Shown in pieces: positions 1-5,685 of a DNA stretch of 5,685 bases. Origin of the DNA: CAZPZR01 sp964591105 (GTDB lineage: Bacteria; Bacillota; Clostridia; Lachnospirales; Lachnospiraceae); contig CAZPZR010000089.1 in NCBI GenBank assembly GCA_964591105.1, positions 1-5,685 of the forward strand. Reading direction: 5' to 3'. The notes beneath the pieces are model-generated. The model ran no database searches, was not told where the DNA came from, and worked only from the letters and a program-made list of their open reading frames with translations. Position numbers and translations under genes: made by a program. Numbering within the stretch: position 1 is the stretch's first letter; the number at the start of each line of letters is the position of its first letter.

Positions 1-1311
1 CATCCATTCCTTATCACAATAGAAATTACGCAATGATTCATAGGATACTTTTCCTTCACTCATGCTGTCTCTTCCAATAAAGCGATTTGGACGATTTGCT
101 ACTTGCAAGAAGTACCGCCGTTCAAAGTTTTTCTGAGACAATTGAAAATAGCAGAAAATATCCTGGGCAGTGAAATGTTCATATATATTATTCAAATGCT
201 CACGCATTCGAAATGGGATCTGATACTCCATCAGCGTTTCTGACAAGATTCTGGCATCCACTGCTGTTCGGAATAGCACTGCGATTTCTTCCATTGGTAC
301 ACCAGCTTTGAGCTGTTTTCTCACTTCTGCTACGATATATTTACTTTCTTCAAAAGGATTGCGTACTTCCTGTACATGGACTGTCTGATCCGCCTCCTGA
401 TGAGCGCGTATTTCCTTTGGATAACGATTCTTATTATTTCCAATCACGCGAAGCGCACTATTTACGATATGTGCTGTCGAGCGATAATTCACATTCAGAA
501 GCAACTGCTTTGCATCTGGGAAGTCCTTCACAAATTCCTGCATAATTCCAGGCTTTGCCCCACGAAATCCATACACAGACTGGTCATCATCCCCTACAAT
601 AAACAGATTATTCTGTGGAGCTGCCAACATGCGAACCACATCATATTGAACCTGATTGATGTCCTGAAACTCATCCACAAGAATATAGCGAAACTTCTCC
701 TGCCATTGTTTCAAGATATCCGGACGTTTTACAAACAACTCGTAACACATCGTCAGCATATCTTCAAAATCTATTTTTCGAAGTTTCTTTTTTTCACTTT
801 CATATCTTCGATAAATTGTACGAAACCGTTCTTCTCCAAATCGTTCCGAACGATAGGTTGCAAGTTCATAGCGGTTATTTTTGATATTCCCAATCTCTTC
901 CGAAAGTTCCTGGAAGAAATCAGCATCTTGATTTTCCATTTCATCCGACCAGTCAATCTCGCTTACAATTTGTTTCAGAAGCAGATTTCTTTCTTCATCC
1001 GACAATATATTTTCCTGGTTCAGTCGGTATGCCCATTTCAAAATCCCATAATAGATTCCGTGAAATGTTCCAAATGTAACTGCTGCTCTTCCCGTTTTCA
1101 TAACAGAATGAAAACGCTGCTTCATTTCTGAAGCAGCATATTTCGTAAAGGTTATCACCAGAATTTCTTCCGGCTTTACCTTATATGTTTGAATTAAACA
1201 TTCAATTCGTTTTGCAATGGTAAGAGTCTTCCCCGAACCGGGACCTGCAAGAACCATACATGGTCCTTCAAAAAAGGCAACCGCCTCTTTCTGTGCATCA
1301 TTTAAACTCAT
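1..1311 (-). CDS. UvrD/PcrA-like ATP-dependent DNA helicase, N-terminal 437 residues (C-terminus outside window)
   Basis: This is a superfamily 1A helicase that would use ATP to unwind DNA 3'-5' during repair or replication in the cytoplasm. The frame is open from an ATG at 1311 to the window edge with no stop. Visible motifs are a Q-motif-like LNDAQKEAV (3-11), Walker A AGPGSGKT (22-29), motif Ia TFTKYAASEMKQR (54-66), TFGTFHG (79-85), DEAD-like VDEFQD (212-217), motif III GDDDQSVYGFRGA (240-252), motif IV LNVNYRS (272-278) and IAVLFRT (343-349). Motifs V and VI lie outside the window. The start is supported by a GAGG ribosome site that follows directly on the gltX stop. Only 9 bp separate it from gltX, so the two genes are probably co-transcribed and translationally coupled. 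The family is clear, but whether it is the main PcrA or a shorter accessory paralogue cannot be decided without the C-terminus, so I give no gene symbol. Confidence 0.93.
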   Translation of the reverse strand, partial: MSLNDAQKEAVAFFEGPCMVLAGPGSGKTLTIAKRIECLIQTYKVKPEEILVITFTKYAASEMKQRFHSVMKTGRAAVTFGTFHGIYYGILKWAYRLNQENILSDEERNLLLKQIVSEIDWSDEMENQDADFFQELSEEIGNIKNNRYELATYRSERFGEERFRTIYRRYESEKKKLRKIDFEDMLTMCYELFVKRPDILKQWQEKFRYILVDEFQDINQVQYDVVRMLAAPQNNLFIVGDDDQSVYGFRGAKPGIMQEFVKDFPDAKQLLLNVNYRSTAHIVNSALRVIGNNKNRYPKEIRAHQEADQTVHVQEVRNPFEESKYIVAEVRKQLKAGVPMEEIAVLFRTAVDARILSETLMEYQIPFRMREHLNNIYEHFTAQDIFCYFQLSQKNFERRYFLQVANRPNRFIGRDSMSEGKVSYESLRNFYCDKEWM

Positions 1312-1320
1312 AGATACCTC

Positions 1321-2781
1321 TTATTTTTCTAACAATTCAATTCCCTGACGGATACGTTTCAGAGATTCTTCTTTTCCAATGATTTCCATAATCTCTGTTG
1401 CTCCACCTGGTGTGTTCTGTTTTCCAGATACTGCTGTTCTGATTGGCCACATAATATATCCAATCTTCACACCCATTTCTCCAGATTTTTCTTTCAATGT
1501 TGCAAATAATGCATCATTACTGAAATCTTCCTGTGCTTCTAACACTGGAATCATTGCCTTCAGAACTTCCAAAGATGTCTCTTCGTTTGTCTTCATTTTC
1601 TTATGACAGTACATTGCTGTATCATATTCTGGAACAGCTTCAAAGAAGTCAATCTGATCTTTGATTTCTGGCAATACTTCAATTCTAGTTTTTACCAATC
1701 CAGCAATCTTCTTCAAATCGTAATCTTTTGTGATTACTTCTTTGATATATGGTTCTGCTAATGTATAGAACTTGTCCATATCCATTGCTTTTAAGTATTC
1801 TCCATTCATCCATTTCAATTTCACAATATCAAATACTGCTGGAGACTTGCTCATATGACGGTAATCAAATTCTTTTACCAGTTCTTCCAAAGAGAAGATT
1901 TCCTGATTTCCAGATGGGCACCATCCAAGAAGTGCTACATAGTTCACAACAGCTTCTTTCACGAATCCCTGTTCAATCAGATCTTCGTAAGAAGAATGTC
2001 CACATCTCTTGCTTAATTTCTTATGATTTTCATCTGTAATCAATGGACAGTGTACATAAGTTGGTACGTCCCATCCAAACGCTTCGTAAATCTTATTGTA
2101 CTTTGGTGCAGAAGAAAGATATTCATTTCCACGAACTACATGTGTAATTCCCATCAAATGGTCATCTACTACGTTTGCAAAGTTGTAAGTTGGATATCCA
2201 TCAGACTTAATCAAAATCAAATCTTCAAGTTCAGCATTTGGAACTGTAATATCTCCATAAATATCATCGTTAAATGTTGTTGTTCCTTCTGTAGGCATGT
2301 TGAAGCGAATAACATATGGCTTACCTGCTGCCAGATTTGCTTCTACTTCTTCTTTGCTTAAAGACAGACAATGCTTATCATATACAACGATTTCCGCACT
2401 GCCTTCCCCTGCTACATTGCTCTTCAAAGAATCCAAACGTTCTTTGTCACAGAAGCAGTAGTAAGCTGCTCCTTTTTCAATCAATTTTTTCGCATATTCT
2501 AAATATAATCCAGAAGCATTTCTTTCACTCTGAACATATGGACCATATCCGCCGTCTTTATCTGGACCTTCATCATGTACAAGTCCTGTTTCAGCCAATG
2601 TATGATAAATGATCTCTAAAGCTCCCTCTACAAAACGTTCCTGGTCTGTATCTTCGATTCTCAGCATGAAATCTCCATCTTCATGCTTTGCGATCAGGTA
2701 CGCATAAAGTGCTGTTCTTAAGTTTCCCACATGCATTCTACCTGTAGGGCTTGGTGCAAATCTTGTTCTTACTTTACTCAT
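1321..2781 (-). CDS. gltX: Glutamyl-tRNA synthetase (GluRS)
   Basis: This class I aminoacyl-tRNA synthetase charges tRNA with glutamate using ATP. The protein is 486 residues, a normal length for bacterial GluRS. The N-terminus has FAPSPTGRMHVGN with the HIGH-type signature HVGN at 17-20, then RIEDTD at 41-46. C109-x-C111 with Y135 and C139 resembles the zinc-binding insertion of some GluRS. VVRGNEYLSS lies at 215-224 and the KMSKS-type loop KLSKR at 255-259. The region after about 330 is the helical anticodon-binding part. An in-frame ATG at 2787 would add two residues, but the AGGAG site (2789-2793) is only 1 nt from it and 7 nt from the ATG at 2781, so I chose the latter. The helicase gene follows 9 bp downstream. 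Whether the enzyme also charges tRNA-Gln (non-discriminating type) cannot be told from the sequence alone. Confidence 0.97.
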   Translation of the reverse strand: MSKVRTRFAPSPTGRMHVGNLRTALYAYLIAKHEDGDFMLRIEDTDQERFVEGALEIIYHTLAETGLVHDEGPDKDGGYGPYVQSERNASGLYLEYAKKLIEKGAAYYCFCDKERLDSLKSNVAGEGSAEIVVYDKHCLSLSKEEVEANLAAGKPYVIRFNMPTEGTTTFNDDIYGDITVPNAELEDLILIKSDGYPTYNFANVVDDHLMGITHVVRGNEYLSSAPKYNKIYEAFGWDVPTYVHCPLITDENHKKLSKRCGHSSYEDLIEQGFVKEAVVNYVALLGWCPSGNQEIFSLEELVKEFDYRHMSKSPAVFDIVKLKWMNGEYLKAMDMDKFYTLAEPYIKEVITKDYDLKKIAGLVKTRIEVLPEIKDQIDFFEAVPEYDTAMYCHKKMKTNEETSLEVLKAMIPVLEAQEDFSNDALFATLKEKSGEMGVKIGYIMWPIRTAVSGKQNTPGGATEIMEIIGKEESLKRIRQGIELLEK

Positions 2782-2810
2782 AATCATTCTCCTACTTCTA
2801 TTTCATTTTC

Positions 2811-2819
2811 ATTCTAACA
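2811..2819 (-). promoter_or_regulatory. Candidate extended -10 promoter for gltX
   Basis: On the minus strand the sequence reads TGTTAGAAT, an extended -10 (TGn) followed by TAGAAT, one mismatch from TATAAT. No good -35 hexamer lies 16-18 bp upstream. The predicted leader is only about 20-25 nt and includes the gltX AGGAG site. No terminator separates gltX from the transporter genes, so this may be an additional internal promoter rather than the only one. Confidence 0.38.
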
Positions 2820-2821
2820 TA

Positions 2822-2878
2822 TCATTTCGTCTGTAACTCAGACCCTTCTTTCATTGTAACAAAACCAGCTCTTTCCAT
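2822..2878 (-). CDS. Possible 18-codon micro-ORF overlapping the transporter stop
   Basis: The stop of the YjjB-like gene and an ATG share one base (TGATG), and the frame then runs 18 codons (MERAGFVTMKEGSELQTK) to a TGA. The arrangement would allow translational coupling, but there is no convincing ribosome site of its own, only a weak GAGAG upstream. I recognise no family. It may be a chance ORF in a 96-base spacer, or a remnant of a lost gene. Confidence 0.15.
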   Translation of the reverse strand: MERAGFVTMKEGSELQTK

Positions 2879-3360
2879 CAACTGTTTCTCTCTCTTTTCG
2901 AGAAACTCCATCTCTGTTTCCAGTAACGGATTCCGAAAAATTCACGTGGAATTGCAAGGACAAATACGATTCCAAGCACAATTCCAAATGCCACTTTGAT
3001 AGAATCAATTCCCTTCGCAGCAGCCAGCGCTAACTGATTCGTTACCAGGTAATATGCTGTAAAATATACGCCTGCCCCTGGAACTAATGGAACAATCCCA
3101 GGAATCAAAAACAATGTAATCGGACACTTCTTTGCAACCGTAAGAAATCTTGATACCAGTACAATTGCAAATGCTCCAAAAAAGCTGGCCACTCCTGAAG
3201 ACAATGTTGTTTGCATCACAATCACCTTATAAGTCATCCAACCGACAACTCCTGTCATTCCACAGCTGAAGAAATATTTGCTCGGTACGTGGAACATCAA
3301 TGCATATCCCACTGTTCCGAAGAAAGAACAGATAACGTTCAAGATCATTTCAACTACCAT
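2878..3360 (-). CDS. ThrE_2 / YjjB-like half of a threonine/serine-exporter-type transporter
   Basis: This is a 160-residue integral membrane protein that appears to be the C-terminal half of a split ThrE-type exporter. About five hydrophobic segments are visible, near 5-23, 28-46, 52-71, 80-104 and 121-138. They include the family-like motif PGIVPLVPGAGVY at 87-99, followed by a basic cytoplasmic tail (RYWKQRWSFSKRERNS). The start is set by GGAGG at 3370-3374, 9 nt before the ATG. A second in-frame ATG at codon 5 is too far from it. The gene overlaps the upstream GNAT-ThrE gene by 7 bp, which implies coupled synthesis of the two subunits. In the family, Corynebacterium ThrE exports threonine and serine, and the E. 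coli YjjP/YjjB pair has been linked to succinate export. The substrate here is therefore open: amino or dicarboxylic acids are candidates by homology only. Confidence 0.88.
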   Translation of the reverse strand: MVVEMILNVICSFFGTVGYALMFHVPSKYFFSCGMTGVVGWMTYKVIVMQTTLSSGVASFFGAFAIVLVSRFLTVAKKCPITLFLIPGIVPLVPGAGVYFTAYYLVTNQLALAAAKGIDSIKVAFGIVLGIVFVLAIPREFFGIRYWKQRWSFSKRERNS

Positions 3361-4520
3361 ATTACCGTTCCTCCAATCAACATATTATAACAAGCCAATG
3401 TACATCCTACCCCTGTAGCAATATATACGAATACAAGCACAGCATCAATCATACGCACCGTTCCAGACAAGTAATCACTGTCTGCAATATCTCGGATTGC
3501 ATTGGTAAACGGAACTCCCGGTACCAGTGGCATTACTGCACCACACATCATACCGCTCAATCGCAATGTTTCGACTACATATAATTTCTGCGCCAGCAAA
3601 CCAATCGCGGTGATAATTACCCCGCCAAAAATATTAATGATAATTTTGGAAACGCCATTCTTCTGTGCAGCAAACAGCCATACATACAAAATACATCCAA
3701 TCACAAATGCAACGGATGCTTCTGTGATTGTACCTCCAAGCAAATATCCAAGGAAACCACTTCCCATTCCTGCCCCCAGAATCTGTAAAGGCTTTGAAAA
3801 TGGTGGTGTCTGCTTAATTTCTTCTAACTTCATCTCCGCTTCTTCAATGCTGACTCCACCAGCCGAAATTTCTCTAGAGAGTGCATTTACTTTTGTAACC
3901 TTTCCCAAATGAGTCGATGGAAGTGGCACATTCAGCACCTTCGTATATACGTCTGCTTTTTCAGTTCTGGCTGTAACAAAAATCGCATGACTTAATGTAA
4001 AAAGATTGACCTCATTAATATGGTAGCGGCTGCAAATTCTTGTAATTGTCTCTTCTGCACGGAAAATCTCCGCACCGCTCTCCAACAAAGTCTTTCCTGC
4101 ATCCAATGCAAAGTCAACAACACGCTTTACATCGATCGTCGTTTTCATATGTTTTTCTAACAGCTGATGATCTTCTGAAACCTCAAATCCACAACTTTCA
4201 TAGAGTCTTACATCAGCTGCTACATTTTTCATACGAACAATCATAGTATCACAGAACTCACCAAAGTGCTCACAAACATATTGAAGCAAGTAACTTCCAT
4301 AACCTTTGCCACGCTCTTCTTCAATCGTCGCAATATTTTTCAATTCACATCGATGTCCTTCTGTCACAACAACTGCAACAGAACAGATTACTCCAGCCTC
4401 ACTTAGGGCAAACATCTTCCCCTGTTTTAAGTATTCCTCAATTCTCTCTTTCTTTGGATCAGCGAGCAGAAGAATATCTAAGTATCTTTTTCTGTCATTA
4501 TTTATCTGTTGAATCTTCAT
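3354..4520 (-). CDS. GNAT acetyltransferase domain fused to ThrE/YjjP-like transporter subunit
   Basis: The protein has 388 residues and two parts. Residues 1-124 form a compact GNAT N-acetyltransferase domain: strands around 36-52, then the acetyl-CoA-binding motif A with ELKNIA (59-64) and RGKGYG (70-75, fitting R-x-x-G-x-G), then NVAADVRLYESCGFE (99-113). Residues 125-388 match the ThrE/YjjP (DUF1212) family: a soluble region with KVNALSREI (210-218), then about five membrane segments (244-262, 268-284, 293-311, 320-337, 356-380) carrying MPLVPGVPFTNAIRD (330-344). The start has AGGAG at 4528-4532, 7 nt before the ATG. An internal ATG at codon 125 lies at the domain junction but has no Shine-Dalgarno sequence, so one fused polypeptide is most likely. 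The YjjB-like partner overlaps its 3' end. The domain calls are firm. The substrate and the role of the acetyltransferase are unknown; it might modify a substrate or regulate export. Confidence 0.9.
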   Translation of the reverse strand: MKIQQINNDRKRYLDILLLADPKKERIEEYLKQGKMFALSEAGVICSVAVVVTEGHRCELKNIATIEEERGKGYGSYLLQYVCEHFGEFCDTMIVRMKNVAADVRLYESCGFEVSEDHQLLEKHMKTTIDVKRVVDFALDAGKTLLESGAEIFRAEETITRICSRYHINEVNLFTLSHAIFVTARTEKADVYTKVLNVPLPSTHLGKVTKVNALSREISAGGVSIEEAEMKLEEIKQTPPFSKPLQILGAGMGSGFLGYLLGGTITEASVAFVIGCILYVWLFAAQKNGVSKIIINIFGGVIITAIGLLAQKLYVVETLRLSGMMCGAVMPLVPGVPFTNAIRDIADSDYLSGTVRMIDAVLVFVYIATGVGCTLACYNMLIGGTVIW

Positions 4521-4551
4521 TTAATAGCTCCTGTAATTCATAATAACGTTC

Positions 4552-4560
4552 ATTATAGCA
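4552..4560 (-). promoter_or_regulatory. Extended -10 promoter of the GNAT-ThrE operon
   Basis: The minus strand reads TGCTATAATG: a perfect TATAAT (4552-4557) preceded by the extended TGn element (4558-4560). The -35 position, about 17 bp upstream, holds only TATAAA, a poor match, as is common for extended -10 promoters. Transcription would start near 4545, giving a leader of about 25 nt that carries the AGGAG site. It lies downstream of the terminator of the preceding gene, so it marks the start of a separate transcription unit. Confidence 0.65.
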
Positions 4561-4591
4561 CTACGGTTTTCAAATTTATAGTATATTTTTC

Positions 4592-4631
4592 AAAAAAAAG
4601 ACAAAAAGGATAGAAACTCTCGCTTCTATCC
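4592..4631 (-). terminator. Rho-independent terminator after the surface-protein gene
   Basis: On the minus strand GGATAGAA (4631-4624) and TTCTATCC (4615-4608) form a perfect 8-bp stem with the 8-nt loop GCGAGAGT. A T-rich tract, TTTTTGTCTTTTTTTT (4607-4592), follows. It begins 8 bp past the stop codon of the upstream gene. The other strand has no comparable T run, so it acts mainly on leftward transcripts. Confidence 0.9.
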
Positions 4632-4639
4632 CTTACCTT

Positions 4640-5614
4640 TTATTTTCTTCCGTCTGGAATGCTCACCATTTTTCCAGTCTTTTCATATAAAACTCCATCA
4701 ATACTGCAATAAACAGGATTGTTCGCATCTACTTCTATATACAGCAGATTTTTTAGTCCATCCAGTGCACCCTCTTCAATTTCTACAACATTTGCAGGAA
4801 TATATAATTCGAACACAAGTCCACCCAAACCTTCCAGTGCTTCTGCAGATAATCCAACGCAGGCTTTGCTATTCGGAAGTACTACGATTCCATCAAGTAA
4901 GACATGTCCTGCCTCCGTATATCCCACAATGTAACCTGCATCGTTCAAGATAAATCCTGGCATCGTTTTCCAGCCGGCATATAACTCAAGTGTTTCCTGA
5001 TATTCTAAAATTCCTTCATATGGAATTGTGCAAGCCTCATCTAGATACCAGCCAACAAATTCTTTTCCAGTTCTCGTCGGCACGCTGTAATCGTCGATGC
5101 AGAATCCTTCTGCAGTGCCACAATATTCCATCATTTCAGGAACACCGCCATTTCCACGCAACAGAATCTTCATATCTTTGTTCGCCAGAACAACTTCCGC
5201 GCTCTCTTGTGCTTGCGGCACTTCCATTGTCTTCTCTGGCCCTTCCATCGCGTCAGTTGTAAGGACGTTTGTTGCTGCAACTGCATCCACTTTTGCTTCT
5301 TTCAAGATCGTCTTCTCGAATTTTCTCGACTGCTCCTGTGGCACTTCCTGTACCTTTGGGCTTGTCGGACACTTCTCAAAGCTTTTTCCCGCTTCCCTGC
5401 ATGCCTTTTCTACAAGGCTGTCCACATCCAGAATCTGACTGTATCCTGTAGTTCTTTCAACACTCTTCATTTCACAGCCAAACTCTTGGGTCGAGATAAA
5501 CTCATTTGTAAAACAAATCCCAATCCATACAAGTGCGAGCAAGAGACCCTCTCTTACTGGTTTCATCGGTACATAAAAGTCAATCTTTTTCTGTAATTTC
5601 AAAATAGCTTCCAT
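4640..5614 (-). CDS. Membrane-anchored/secreted surface protein with InlB-type repeat and BspA-like LRR
   Basis: This is a 324-residue predicted cell-surface protein of unknown target. Residues 1-21 are basic (several Lys and Arg) and are followed by a hydrophobic segment GLLLALVWIGICF (23-35), a signal peptide or signal anchor with no canonical lipobox. Residues about 40-148 form a charged Lys/Glu/Pro linker with a repeated EVPQxQ (90-95, 131-136). Residues about 149-216 match one Listeria-Bacteroides (InlB B, Flg_new) repeat: RGNGG, VPTRTGKEFVGWYLD and ending LYAGW. From about 240 the LRR_5/BspA pattern appears: LYIPANVVEIEEGALDGLKNL, then NNPVYCSIDGVLYEKTGK. Such modules usually mediate adhesion or surface binding. 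The start is the ATG at 5614, which has GAGGTG 6 nt upstream. A GTG at 5623 lies inside that ribosome site and is rejected. The protein ends after barely one leucine-rich unit, which is short for the family. A strong terminator follows, so it appears monocistronic on this side. Confidence 0.82.
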   Translation of the reverse strand: MEAILKLQKKIDFYVPMKPVREGLLLALVWIGICFTNEFISTQEFGCEMKSVERTTGYSQILDVDSLVEKACREAGKSFEKCPTSPKVQEVPQEQSRKFEKTILKEAKVDAVAATNVLTTDAMEGPEKTMEVPQAQESAEVVLANKDMKILLRGNGGVPEMMEYCGTAEGFCIDDYSVPTRTGKEFVGWYLDEACTIPYEGILEYQETLELYAGWKTMPGFILNDAGYIVGYTEAGHVLLDGIVVLPNSKACVGLSAEALEGLGGLVFELYIPANVVEIEEGALDGLKNLLYIEVDANNPVYCSIDGVLYEKTGKMVSIPDGRK

Positions 5615-5634
5615 ATTCCCCACCTCACACTTTT

Positions 5635-5640
5635 ATTATA
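5635..5640 (-). promoter_or_regulatory. Candidate -10 box for the surface-protein gene
   Basis: A perfect TATAAT on the minus strand lies 20 bases before the ATG at 5614. It would give a very short leader that begins almost at the ribosome site. The spacing to a TTGCCA that resembles a -35 is 24 bp, too long, and no other good -35 is visible. The surrounding AT-rich sequence makes a chance match plausible, and the real promoter may lie outside the window. Confidence 0.3.
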
Positions 5641-5685
5641 TATTCCTATATATTAGAAAGAAAGTGGCAACTCTCAACATAAGAG

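Noticed and set aside
376..1131. Long plus-strand open frame of 251 codons
   Set aside because: It is exactly antisense and codon-aligned to the helicase, whose motifs are unmistakable. The predicted product is Ile/Phe/His-rich with no recognisable domain, typical of a shadow frame.
2829..2843. Small hairpin (GTCTG, 5-nt loop, CAGAC) between the exporter and gltX as a terminator
   Set aside because: The stem is only 5 bp and no T-run follows it on either strand, so it is not a convincing intrinsic terminator.
2782..2877. T-box riboswitch upstream of gltX
   Set aside because: The spacer is only 96 bases, with no terminator/antiterminator pair and no T-box-like motif, too short for such a leader.
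4144..4170. Separate start of the ThrE part at internal Met125
   Set aside because: The sequence before this ATG (GTTAGAAAAACAT) has no Shine-Dalgarno element, and the frame is continuous with the GNAT domain.
4719..5596. Several overlapping plus-strand frames
   Set aside because: They lie opposite the surface-protein gene and have Ser/Leu/His/Cys-rich low-complexity translations. They lack good ribosome sites and start in several frames at once, so they are shadows.
5615..5623. GTG start giving a 327-residue surface protein
   Set aside because: The GTG lies inside the GAGGTG ribosome site. The ATG at 5614 has that site at a proper 6-nt spacing.

Overview
The window looks like a chromosomal segment of a low-to-moderate GC anaerobic Firmicute, most likely a gut Lachnospiraceae-type Clostridium. 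That placement is an inference from AT-rich spacers, strong AGGAGG-type ribosome sites, a split ThrE transporter, and a surface protein with InlB-type and BspA-type repeats. It is not based on any marker I could search. All five genes lie on the minus strand, so transcription runs from right to left. No stretch longer than about 100 bases lacks a gene, and I see no RNA gene, insertion sequence or CRISPR array.

From right to left, the first gene (4640-5614) encodes a membrane-anchored or secreted protein. It has a charged linker, one InlB-type (Listeria-Bacteroides) repeat and a short BspA-like leucine-rich region, and it is followed by a clear intrinsic terminator (4592-4631). A new unit starts at an extended -10 promoter (4552-4560). 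Its first gene (3354-4520) is a fusion of a GNAT acetyltransferase domain to the ThrE/YjjP half of a threonine/serine-exporter-type transporter. The second gene (2878-3360) overlaps it by 7 bp and encodes the YjjB-like half of the same transporter.

After 96 bases with no terminator come gltX (glutamyl-tRNA synthetase, 1321-2781) and, only 9 bp further on, a UvrD/PcrA-like superfamily 1A DNA helicase. The helicase is cut off by the left edge of the window after 437 codons. gltX and the helicase appear translationally coupled. The transporter genes could read through into them, although a candidate promoter also sits just before gltX.

The gene content is mostly housekeeping or accessory membrane functions. 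The most unusual item is the in-frame GNAT-ThrE fusion. I found no evidence of a defence system, a mobile element or a wholly new multi-gene system.
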